Source: Gordonia sediminis (lineage in GTDB: Bacteria > Actinomycetota > Actinomycetes > Mycobacteriales > Mycobacteriaceae). Taken from it: a stretch of DNA of 64,000 nt. A program made the translations under genes and the position numbers. Of this stretch, positions 56,958 through 64,000 are shown in pieces (position 1 is the first letter of the stretch; every line of letters begins with the position of its first letter). The notes beneath the pieces were generated by a model. That model worked only from the letters and a program-made list of their open reading frames with translations. It was not told the origin of the DNA and made no database searches. The DNA lies in contig RZUM01000005.1 in NCBI GenBank assembly GCA_004193205.1, positions 248,001-312,000 on the forward strand, written 5' to 3'.

Positions 56958-58595
56958 TCAGACCGTGACGGCGCCGTTCTTGTTCGCCCGATAGGCCGCC
57001 ATGTGGGCCTCGCGCTCGTCGTCGGACATCTCGTTGAGCGCGATGTTCGGGCTGCCGAACTGGATGCCGCGCACATCGTCGAGGGTCCACATCTTGTCCG
57101 GGTCGAGATTCAGATGCGGTTGGCCGATGAGCGTCTTGCCGTCATCGCGGACATAGCCGAGGTTCGAGATGATGTCGGCAAGATCCCCGCCGTGATGCAG
57201 GGTCTCCCATTCGCGGAACCCGGTGAGACGACCCATGTTCGGTGTCGGGCGTCCTTCGTACTCGGGACGGAAGGCGGTCTTGTCGGTCCAGGCGCAGGTC
57301 TCCGAGCAATAGGTGCGCCACTGTCCGTCGACCTTGTCCATCACGGTGTCCTCACGGATGAGGCACGGCACCATGCAGGTCCAGCAGCGGTGCGGGTACT
57401 CGTAGTCGACGTCCTCGAACGCGATCGGCTTGTTCTTACCCGGGTACTTGAGGCGGTTGTAGTTCTCCCACCACTTGCCGAACCTGTTGTACCAACCGGG
57501 GTACTTCTCTTCGAACCACTCGAAGTCCTTGTCGGTCATCGGGTCGATGCGCCAGTAGTTGACCGGCCAGCCGGTGGCGAAGAAGCGGGCCACCTCGTGC
57601 ACGTAGAACTTGTCGACGATGCGGTTCCACGCCTCCTCGACGAGGTCGTGCGGGATCACCAGCCCGTACTTCTCGAGCGGCAAAAGGTAGCTGCGGTAGT
57701 AGTCGTCATAGATCCAGCGGCGCCACATCTCTGCGTAGCTCTCGCGGTCCTTGCGCCGGTCCTTGGTGCCGTACTCGATGAAGGTGCCGATCGCCGCGTC
57801 GACGACGCAGTGGTTGTTCCACCAGGCATAGCGCAGATCGCGTTCCAGCAGAGGGCGGTTGCGCTCGTCGGCGAGCGCCATCAGCAGGATCGAGTAACCG
57901 TTGGAGATGTGACGGGACTCGTCGGACTGCACCGAGTGGAAGACCGTCGGCAACAGGTAGTCCCCGTTGGCGGCGGCCTCGTCGGGCATCGCGACGAACA
58001 GGGTGTTGGTGAATGCGGTCTCGGCGACCACGGTCAGGTAGATGTTGGCGGCGGTGATGGCGTCACCGGTGATGAAGCCCTCACCGAACTGCCGGCCGAT
58101 GGTGCCCGCGTAGTTGTTGGCGAACGCCTTTTCGGTGATGTCGAAGCCGGCGGGATCGATGTAGTTGTTCATGTACAGCTTCTTGAGGTTCATCTGGATC
58201 GTCGAATGACGAACCTCGTCGATCATCTGCACCGCGAGACCGTTGTGGATCTCCGGATTCGGCACCGCGTCGATGGCCATCGGCATCGCGCGGGCCGCCG
58301 AGATCTCCGGGAACGGGATGATCGACAGGAACAGCTTCTGCCATTCCAGCCAGCGTTCCTGGACCTGGCGGAACATGTTGCCGCGGATCGCGCCGTCCAT
58401 GGCGCCGTAGACGCGGTTGTCCTTCTCTTCCTCCATCGGGAAGTACGACCGCATGATCTGCTTGAGCGGATCCTTCTTCGGTGCCTTCTCGAACGTGTAG
58501 TCGGTTCCGAACCGGGTTGCCGGGGTGGCGAAGGTGGGCTCCCACGACAGCTCGGTGATCTTCGCATGGGCCTTGGTCAAGCTCTGCCTGCTCAA
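56958..58595 (-). CDS. mimA: Propane monooxygenase hydroxylase alpha subunit MimA (diiron)
   Basis: A 545-residue catalytic subunit oxidising propane (chiefly to 2-propanol in Gordonia TY-5) and, in mycobacterial homologues, also acetone and phenol. The diiron ligands are in order the Glu of [10 protein letters not shown], the pair in DEVRH 30 residues later, the Glu of VVAETAFTN and the pair in DESRH 34 residues later. The start is TTG at 58595 with AGGAGG 7 nt upstream. It opens the operon A-B-C-D, followed by the amidohydrolase, DUF59 protein, alcohol dehydrogenase, chaperonin and MimR. Confidence 0.96.
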   Translation of the reverse strand: MSRQSLTKAHAKITELSWEPTFATPATRFGTDYTFEKAPKKDPLKQIMRSYFPMEEEKDNRVYGAMDGAIRGNMFRQVQERWLEWQKLFLSIIPFPEISAARAMPMAIDAVPNPEIHNGLAVQMIDEVRHSTIQMNLKKLYMNNYIDPAGFDITEKAFANNYAGTIGRQFGEGFITGDAITAANIYLTVVAETAFTNTLFVAMPDEAAANGDYLLPTVFHSVQSDESRHISNGYSILLMALADERNRPLLERDLRYAWWNNHCVVDAAIGTFIEYGTKDRRKDRESYAEMWRRWIYDDYYRSYLLPLEKYGLVIPHDLVEEAWNRIVDKFYVHEVARFFATGWPVNYWRIDPMTDKDFEWFEEKYPGWYNRFGKWWENYNRLKYPGKNKPIAFEDVDYEYPHRCWTCMVPCLIREDTVMDKVDGQWRTYCSETCAWTDKTAFRPEYEGRPTPNMGRLTGFREWETLHHGGDLADIISNLGYVRDDGKTLIGQPHLNLDPDKMWTLDDVRGIQFGSPNIALNEMSDDEREAHMAAYRANKNGAVTV

Positions 58596-58682
58596 TGTGC
58601 GCCTCCTGAGAGAGAGCCGGCGCGGTGCCGGCCTGCTGGGCTGAAGCGCTTTCGATACAACAGGGTGATCTGTGACACACCC

Positions 58683-58697
58683 GTCTCACTGTGAGAC
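58683..58697. promoter_or_regulatory. 15-bp palindrome upstream of mimA, candidate regulator site
   Basis: GTCTCAC-T-GTGAGAC, 88 bp upstream of the mimA start codon and the only strong palindrome in that promoter region outside the terminator. A Fis-type regulator such as MimR could bind here. No -24/-12 promoter is seen. Confidence 0.6.
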
Positions 58698-58759
58698 AGC
58701 GCACGATTTGCTCCGCTACACCAGGGCTGTAGGTCCCGCATTCGCGCAGGTAGCCCCAC

Positions 58760-58834
58760 AAAAAGGTTCTTCCCCCGGATGTCGGAGGATTCCTCACCTG
58801 CAGCAGGGGACGACCCGAAGTCCGGGGGAAGAAC
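58760..58834 (-). terminator. Intrinsic terminator after the serine hydrolase gene
   Basis: Perfect 14-bp arms GTTCTTCCCCCGGA and TCCGGGGGAAGAAC with a 41-nt loop, followed on the minus strand by CCTTTTTG. It insulates the mim promoter from upstream transcription. Confidence 0.8.
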
Positions 58835-58856
58835 TGGCGCGAGAGGGCCGAGCGGC

Positions 58857-60059
58857 TCAGCCGAGGGCGCGGTAGGTGGCGGTCTCGAAGTCGAGGTAGC
58901 CGCCCACGGAGGTGGGATCGGCGAAGGGGAAGATCTGGGTCGCCCAGTAGCCGCCGATCTTGTTGCGCCGGTCGATCCAGTAGTAGAGGTTCGCCAGTCC
59001 GGCCCAGGCCAGCGAACCGGCGGGACGTCCGGTGGGCGCCTCCTCGTCGTTGACCATGAAGCTCAGCGCCCACGACTTGGGCATCCCCGGGAAGAACTCG
59101 GCGTCGTGCGACAAGGCCGGGATGACCCCGGGCAGCACCGTCACCTTGAGATCGCCGATGTGGCCTCGTGCCGCATCGGCGATCGTCTCCGGCCGCAGGA
59201 CCTGCTCGCCGGAATCGGATTCGCCGTCGTTCAACCACATCCGGATGAACTTGAGATAGTCCCCGACGGTCGACCACAGGCCGTGCCCACCCATGTGGAT
59301 GGCGGGATCGGCGGGCAACGACCACTTGTGATTGGGTGCCAGTGACCCGTCGGTGTTGCGGTGATGCATGACGGCCCGCCGCCCGGCCATGTCATGGGTG
59401 AGCGTGAACCCGGTGTCGGACATCCCCAACGGTGAGAACAGGTACTCCGACATCGCGTCACCGAGGCGCATCCCGGTGATCCCCTCGATCACCAGACCCG
59501 CCCAGTCCATGTTCGCGCCGTACTCCCAGCGGGTGCCGGGGTCGAACAGCAGCGGGGTGTTCAGCGACTCGATGGTGGCGCTGATGATGCTCGGCACACC
59601 GTGGTCGCGGGTCAGTCGCAGATAGTCCTCGTTGAAGAAGTCGTATCCGAACCCTGCTGTGTGGGTGAGCAATTGGCGGGTCGTGGGGTCGGACTTCGGC
59701 GCCCGCAGCAGGGGTGCGCCGGCGTCGTCGAAGCCCTCGATGACCGCGACGTCGGCGAGATCGGGGACGTACTCCTTGGCGGGGGCGTCGAGGTCGAGGC
59801 GGCCGTCCTCGACGAGTTTGAGGGCGACGGTCGCGGTGATCGCCTTGGTGGTGGAGAAGATCGCGAAGACGGTGTCGGTGGTCATCGGGTCCGGCTGGTC
59901 GATCGCACGGACCCCGGACGCGGTCAGCGCGATCGTCCTCTTGTCGGTGGTCACGCCGGCGACGACGCCCGGGACGCCGGGTGTTCCGCCGGTGGTGGCG
60001 GTGACGACCTCGCGGGCGGCCGCGACGATCCGGTACGGGTCGGTGATCGGTGTGCTCAC
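58857..60059 (-). CDS. Serine hydrolase (class C beta-lactamase/esterase fold)
   Basis: A 400-residue penicillin-recognising-enzyme-type hydrolase. The S-x-x-K nucleophile motif is in IFSTTKAITATVALK (residues about 68-82), Y-x-N is in YGANMDW, and the late H/K-G motif is in MGGHGLWSTVGDYLKF. No signal peptide is visible, favouring an intracellular esterase (EstB-like) over a secreted beta-lactamase. The start GTG at 60059 has AGAGAGGAT upstream. A strong terminator follows. Confidence 0.85.
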   Translation of the reverse strand: MSTPITDPYRIVAAAREVVTATTGGTPGVPGVVAGVTTDKRTIALTASGVRAIDQPDPMTTDTVFAIFSTTKAITATVALKLVEDGRLDLDAPAKEYVPDLADVAVIEGFDDAGAPLLRAPKSDPTTRQLLTHTAGFGYDFFNEDYLRLTRDHGVPSIISATIESLNTPLLFDPGTRWEYGANMDWAGLVIEGITGMRLGDAMSEYLFSPLGMSDTGFTLTHDMAGRRAVMHHRNTDGSLAPNHKWSLPADPAIHMGGHGLWSTVGDYLKFIRMWLNDGESDSGEQVLRPETIADAARGHIGDLKVTVLPGVIPALSHDAEFFPGMPKSWALSFMVNDEEAPTGRPAGSLAWAGLANLYYWIDRRNKIGGYWATQIFPFADPTSVGGYLDFETATYRALG

Positions 60060-60195
60060 GCTGACGCCATCCTCTCTGATGTGGCCTTCTCCGTGCGGCT
60101 CCCCGCGCGGGGAGTGAAGGGCCGCCGAATGCAGTCTATGGAAGTCTAAGGACGCGGGGTCGGCTGCGGAACTGACATACCGGACAGGTGGTCGG

Positions 60196-61374
60196 TCACG
60201 CACCGAGCGACGACACGAACTCCCCGAGACGCCGCAGGCCCTCGGTGAGTTCGTCGGCCGAGGCGGCATAGGACAACCGGATGTGGTCGTCGGCGGTGTG
60301 ATGTCCGAAATCCTTTCCCGGCGTGAGGGATACGTGAGCCTCGCGGAGCGCGCGGTCGCAGAACTCGGCCGACGTGAGGCCGGTGCTTGCGACGTCGATG
60401 TAGACGTAGAATGCGCCGTCGGGAACCACCGGGACGTCGAGGCCGATCCGGGTCAGCCCCTCGACGACGAGTTCGCGACGAACACTGAACTCCTCGCGCC
60501 GCGCCTCGGTCAGCGCCAGCGATTCGGGGGTGAAGCACTCCAGGGCCGCATACTGCGCCGGAGTCGGCGGGCAGATGTAGTAGTTCTGCGCGAGCCGCTC
60601 CAGGACGGGTACGAAGTCCTCGGGGACCACGCACCAGCCCAACCGCCACCCGGTCATGCCGAAGTACTTGGAGAAGCTGTTGATGACGATCGCGCCCGGA
60701 TCGTCGGCCAGGATGCTGCGGGGCGGGGTGCCGTCGGTGTCGTCGTCGGCGAGGCCGAGGTAGATCTCGTCGACGATGCGCCATCCGCCGCGCTCTTCCA
60801 CTGCGCGACACATCCGGACGAGTTCGTCATACGGGACCGACGTGCCGGTGGGATTCGACGGTGACGCGATCATCACCCCGCGGGTATGCGCACCCCACGC
60901 CTCGGCGACGAGGTCGGTGGTCAGCTGGAAGCGGGTCGCCGGTGTGGTCGGCACCAACCGCACGTGGGCACCGAAGCTTTCGGCGAACCGGCGGTTGCAC
61001 GGGTAGGACGGATCGGCGACGAGGACCTCGTCGCCGGGGTCGATCAGCCCGGCGCAGCTGAGCAGCAGCGCCGCCGACGCACCCGAGGTCACCACCACCC
61101 GCTCGGGGTCGACCTCGGCGCCGAAGCGCGCTGCGCAGAACCCGGCGATCGCCGCCCTCAACTCGGGCAGGCCCAGCGCACCGGTATAGGTCAGCGGGCG
61201 GCCGTCTGTCAGCTCGCGCACCGCAGCGAGGAAGGCCGGCGGCGCGCCGAAGTCCGGCTCGCCGATGCTGAGTTTGACCACATCGGCGCCGCCGGCCTCG
61301 AGTTCCGCGGCACGCTTGCCGAATTCCATCGCATAGAACGGCGTGACGGCTTCGGCGCGCGCGGAGATCCTCAT
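60196..61374 (-). CDS. Class I/II aminotransferase (aspartate-aminotransferase fold)
   Basis: A 392-residue PLP enzyme. The PLP lysine is in INSFSKYFGMTGWRLGW (about residue 230), with upstream SIGEPDFGAP and NPTGTSVPY and the late conserved Arg in HIRLSYA. It transfers amino groups between amino and 2-oxo acids; substrate preference cannot be read from sequence. It is transcribed on its own, 22 bp from the aldo/keto reductase stop. Confidence 0.9.
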   Translation of the reverse strand: MRISARAEAVTPFYAMEFGKRAAELEAGGADVVKLSIGEPDFGAPPAFLAAVRELTDGRPLTYTGALGLPELRAAIAGFCAARFGAEVDPERVVVTSGASAALLLSCAGLIDPGDEVLVADPSYPCNRRFAESFGAHVRLVPTTPATRFQLTTDLVAEAWGAHTRGVMIASPSNPTGTSVPYDELVRMCRAVEERGGWRIVDEIYLGLADDDTDGTPPRSILADDPGAIVINSFSKYFGMTGWRLGWCVVPEDFVPVLERLAQNYYICPPTPAQYAALECFTPESLALTEARREEFSVRRELVVEGLTRIGLDVPVVPDGAFYVYIDVASTGLTSAEFCDRALREAHVSLTPGKDFGHHTADDHIRLSYAASADELTEGLRRLGEFVSSLGA

Positions 61375-61396
61375 GGGATCATTGTGGCGTAGCCGC

Positions 61397-62233
61397 TCAG
61401 CGGCCCGGAACGAAGTTGAACTCGTCGGGATCCGGGCCGGTGCGGTAGTCCCTGTTCAGGCCGTCGATGGCGGCGACGTCCTCGACCGACAACTCGAAGT
61501 CGAAGATGTCGAAGTTCTCCTCGACCCGCGAGCGGGTCACCGACTTGGGGAACACGATGTCGCCGCGCTGGATGTGCCAACGCAGCGTGACCTGGGCAGC
61601 GGTGCGGCCCTTCTCGGTGGCGATCTTGGTGATCACCGGGTTGTCGAGCACCTCGCCCTTGGCGATCGGCGACCACGCCTCGGTCGCGATGTGGTGCTCG
61701 GAGCCGAAGGCGCGCAACGCGTTCTGCGTGAGGTAGGGGTGCACCTCGATCTGGTTGACCGCCGGCACCGTCTCGGTTTCGGCGAAGAGCCGTTCGAGAT
61801 GGGCCTGCTGGAAGTTCGAGACGCCGATCGCCCGGGCCTTGCCGTCGGCGTAGATCTTCTCCATCGCCCGCCAGGTCTCCACGAAGTCCCCCACGCCCGG
61901 CAGGGGCCAGTGGATCAGGAACAGGTCGACGGCGTCGACGCCCAGGTCGGCCAGGGTCTGGTCGGTGGCGCGCAGCGCGTCGTCGTAGGCGTGGAAGCCG
62001 TTGTTGAGCTTGCTGGTGATGAACACCTCGTCGCGCGGGATGCCGGACTCGCGGACCGCCTCGCCGACGCCCTTCTCGTTGCCGTACATCTCGGCGGTGT
62101 CGATGTGGCGGTAGCCGACCTCGAGCGCGGTCAGCGTCGCGGCCTTCGTCTCGGCCGGCGGGATCTTGAAGACGCCGAAACCGAGCTGCGGGATGGTCAC
62201 ACCATTGTTGAGAGTGATTGTGGGAATGGACAA
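61397..62233 (-). CDS. Aldo/keto reductase (AKR5-like)
   Basis: A 278-residue NADPH-dependent reductase. The catalytic tetrad is visible: Asp and Tyr in DTAEMYGNEKGVG, Lys in FITSKLNNG and His in LFLIHWPLPG. TTG at 62233 is favoured, with AAAGG 7 nt upstream and an N-terminus matching the family (IPTITLNNGVTIPQLGFG); ATG at 62248 or 62251 lacks a ribosome site. Relatives include 2,5-diketo-gluconate reductases, with broad ranges. Confidence 0.88.
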   Translation of the reverse strand: MSIPTITLNNGVTIPQLGFGVFKIPPAETKAATLTALEVGYRHIDTAEMYGNEKGVGEAVRESGIPRDEVFITSKLNNGFHAYDDALRATDQTLADLGVDAVDLFLIHWPLPGVGDFVETWRAMEKIYADGKARAIGVSNFQQAHLERLFAETETVPAVNQIEVHPYLTQNALRAFGSEHHIATEAWSPIAKGEVLDNPVITKIATEKGRTAAQVTLRWHIQRGDIVFPKSVTRSRVEENFDIFDFELSVEDVAAIDGLNRDYRTGPDPDEFNFVPGR

Positions 62234-62273
62234 CTGATCACCTTTCATCATCGGGCGTGGGGTAGCGGGTGGG

Positions 62274-63203
62274 TCAGGGGAGCAGGACGAACTTGCCGCG
62301 CGGATGCGCGGAGAGCAACTCGTTCATCGCCGTCGGCGCGTCGCGCAGGGCGAAGGTCTTGGCGACCTCGATCACCAGCGCTCCCGACGCCGCGTCGGCG
62401 AGCAGACGGTCGATCGCCTCGGCGCGGTGCCGTCTGCTGCTCGGTGAACTGCCGTCGATGACGACGATGCCGTCCGCGGTCCGCGCGAACGCCGCGATGC
62501 TCACGATCGAGGCCGGATCGTCGACCAATGCCAGGGAGGTGTCGATCGCCTCGTCGTTGCCTACCGTGTCGATCACCTTCGTCACCGGTGCGTCGGCCGC
62601 GGCGCGCACTTTGTCGAGGAGTCCCTCGCCGTACGCGACCGGGACCGCGCCCATCGAGCGCAGGTGTTCGTGGTTGGCGGGGCTCGCGGTGGCGATCACC
62701 GCGGCGCCGGCCGCGCGGGCGAGCTGGATCGCGATGGTACCGACCGCCCCGGAGCCGCCGTGGACGAGCACGGTGTCCGCGTCGGTCACCTCGGCGGTGG
62801 CGACGGCGTCGGCCGCGGTCACCCCGGCCAGGAGCAGGCCGGCGGCGTGCGGGAAGTCGAGGGACGCGGGTTTGCGGTGGACGGCCGATGCCTTGACCGC
62901 CATCGTGTCGCAGTAGCAGCCGGTGGCCGGGTAGACGACGACCTCGTCGCCGACGGCGAGGTCGGTGACGTCGGCGCCCACCGCGGTCACCACACCCGCG
63001 GCCTCGAATCCGAGGGCCAACGGCAACTTGGCCTCGTCGCGACCCATCAGCCCGCGGACCGACTTGACGTCGGCCGGGTTCATCCCGATGGCCCGGTTCT
63101 CGACGATCACCTCGCCTGGGCCCGGGTCATCGACGGTGACCTCGACGACCTCGAGGACGTCGAAGGGATCCCCATATGTCGTTGCGACAACTCTGTACGC
63201 CAT
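62274..63203 (-). CDS. Quinone-oxidoreductase-like NADP-dependent oxidoreductase
   Basis: A 309-residue zinc-independent medium-chain reductase. It lacks zinc ligands, and the nucleotide motif is GGSGAVGTIAIQLARAAGA (about residues 148-166). The N-terminal NPADVKSVRG motif is typical of the quinone oxidoreductase group reducing quinones or enones. It lies 40 bp upstream of the aldo/keto reductase in the same direction. Confidence 0.87.
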   Translation of the reverse strand: MAYRVVATTYGDPFDVLEVVEVTVDDPGPGEVIVENRAIGMNPADVKSVRGLMGRDEAKLPLALGFEAAGVVTAVGADVTDLAVGDEVVVYPATGCYCDTMAVKASAVHRKPASLDFPHAAGLLLAGVTAADAVATAEVTDADTVLVHGGSGAVGTIAIQLARAAGAAVIATASPANHEHLRSMGAVPVAYGEGLLDKVRAAADAPVTKVIDTVGNDEAIDTSLALVDDPASIVSIAAFARTADGIVVIDGSSPSSRRHRAEAIDRLLADAASGALVIEVAKTFALRDAPTAMNELLSAHPRGKFVLLP

Positions 63204-63302
63204 GCCTGGTTCAAGGGACCCGGCGCGCCTGCTATTCCGACGGGCATCGGCGACGTGCGTGAAATCGGGCGCATTCCCGGCATACCGGACAGACGCCGCC
63301 GG

Positions 63303-63776
63303 CTAGCGGCGGAACCACGCGGCCGGATCGTCGCGCAGCGCCTTCGCGATCCGTAGTCGCGACGTCTCGGCGAGGTTGTCGGGCAGCTCGTCGACCCCGA
63401 ACCACGCCACGTCGGTGTTCTCGTCGTCGGCGGGATGCGGGTCACCGTCGAGGTGACGGGCCGCGAAGCACACGTCGAGGTACTGCGTCTGGTCGCCGTT
63501 CGGGTAGGTGATCATCGGGGTGACGTCCACGCTGGTCAGCCGCAGCACCTCGGCGACGATGCCGGTCTCCTCGCTGATCTCGCGGACGACGGCGCGAGCC
63601 GGTTCCTCGCCCGGTTCGAGCACCCCGGACACCACCGCCCACTGCCCCGTGTCCGCGCGTCGGGTCAGCAGGATGTGGCCGTTGCGGTCGCGGACCACCG
63701 CGCTGACCCCCGTCAACCACAACGGGTCGTGCCCGACATGCTGGCGCAGGGCGCGGATGAACTCGGGTATCGGCAC
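63303..63776 (-). CDS. NUDIX hydrolase
   Basis: A 157-residue pyrophosphohydrolase with a complete Nudix box G-x5-E-x7-R-E-x2-E-E-x-G in GVLEPGEEPARAVVREISEE then TGIV (residues about 52-75). It cleaves a nucleoside diphosphate linked to another group. GTG at 63776 gives the usual length; the frame is open upstream but overlaps the divergent gene. The gap to that gene (63895) is about 120 bp. Confidence 0.88.
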   Translation of the reverse strand: MPIPEFIRALRQHVGHDPLWLTGVSAVVRDRNGHILLTRRADTGQWAVVSGVLEPGEEPARAVVREISEETGIVAEVLRLTSVDVTPMITYPNGDQTQYLDVCFAARHLDGDPHPADDENTDVAWFGVDELPDNLAETSRLRIAKALRDDPAAWFRR

Positions 63777-63894
63777 GTCGCCATCCTGCCCGGTCCGTCG
63801 ATCCGGCGCATCGCGGTGGTCGGCCGGAATTGTCGGTGGCCGATGCTTCACTGTTTTCGCAACTGGTTCGCAGTCGGAGACACAGGAGGTACCG

Positions 63895-64000
63895 GTGACG
63901 CAGCAACCCGACGCCCGCGCGGACGCGTCGATGGGCATGGACTGGGAGTTCATGGAACGTTGGTTGGTCGATTCGATGTGCGACATGCCCCGCGCGGCGG
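63895..64000 (+). CDS. Unknown protein, C-terminus cut by the window edge
   Basis: GTG at 63895 with AGGAGG 5 nt upstream opens a frame that runs to the right edge with no stop. The visible 35 residues (including MGMDWEFMERWLVDSMCDMP) match no family I recognise. It is divergent from the NUDIX gene. Confidence 0.6.
   Translation, partial: MTQQPDARADASMGMDWEFMERWLVDSMCDMPRAA

Noticed and set aside
58596-58760. Sigma-54 (-24/-12) promoter for mimA
   Set aside because: No GG-N10-GC element with flanking consensus is visible, and the regulator lacks GAFTGA.

Overview
The window is high-GC DNA from a mycolic-acid-group actinobacterium, most likely Gordonia or a close relative (Rhodococcus, Mycobacterium). 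The reasons are frequent GTG/TTG starts, the actinobacterial propane monooxygenase operon layout (mimABCD/prmABCD, amidohydrolase, DUF59 protein, alcohol dehydrogenase, dedicated GroEL, AcoR-type regulator), 13E12-type HNH endonuclease remnants, and short palindromic repeats of a kind common in these genomes. The genus is an inference; no marker gene was compared.

Left part (1-19.8 kb): an APC permease cut by the left edge; a LysR regulator divergent from a flavin monooxygenase / NADP-glutamate dehydrogenase / SDR operon, followed after a strong hairpin by an acyl-CoA thioesterase; a phosphoesterase, DUF294 signalling protein and alpha/beta hydrolase run; then a four-gene operon (ALDH7, Glu/Leu-type dehydrogenase, FAD amine oxidase, fused 2-oxoacid dehydrogenase E1) with a divergent LysR. 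In order these enzymes could take pipecolate/lysine to a glutaryl-CoA-level product. Another LysR and a TetR follow.

Middle (19.8-37.5 kb): a Tat-exported FAD oxidoreductase, two PH-domain membrane proteins, and a complete selenocysteine module: selB, selA and a tRNA-Sec(UCA) on the minus strand, with selD divergent. A complete group II intron (28413-30336) sits antisense inside the decayed end of an HNH endonuclease gene. Beyond it lies a formate dehydrogenase operon whose catalytic subunit reads through an in-frame UGA as selenocysteine (codon 201) with a SECIS-like hairpin 11 nt downstream. The decoding machinery and its probable client are therefore about 3 kb apart, separated by the intron. 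The FDH beta subunit carries a four-unit repeat insertion that matches intergenic palindromic repeats at the DNA level.

Right part (37.5-64 kb): an SDR and acyl-CoA dehydrogenase divergent from a TetR gene with two tandem operator-like palindromes between; an alcohol dehydrogenase, an XRE/MmyB regulator, a hydrolase, a GAF-LuxR regulator, a BBE flavoenzyme and a RidA protein; the propane/short-ketone monooxygenase operon (58.6 down to 47.5 kb); then a serine hydrolase, aminotransferase, aldo/keto reductase, quinone-type reductase, NUDIX hydrolase and the start of an unknown gene at the right edge.

The tRNA-Sec is the only structural RNA gene recognised. No rRNA, CRISPR array or prophage was seen.
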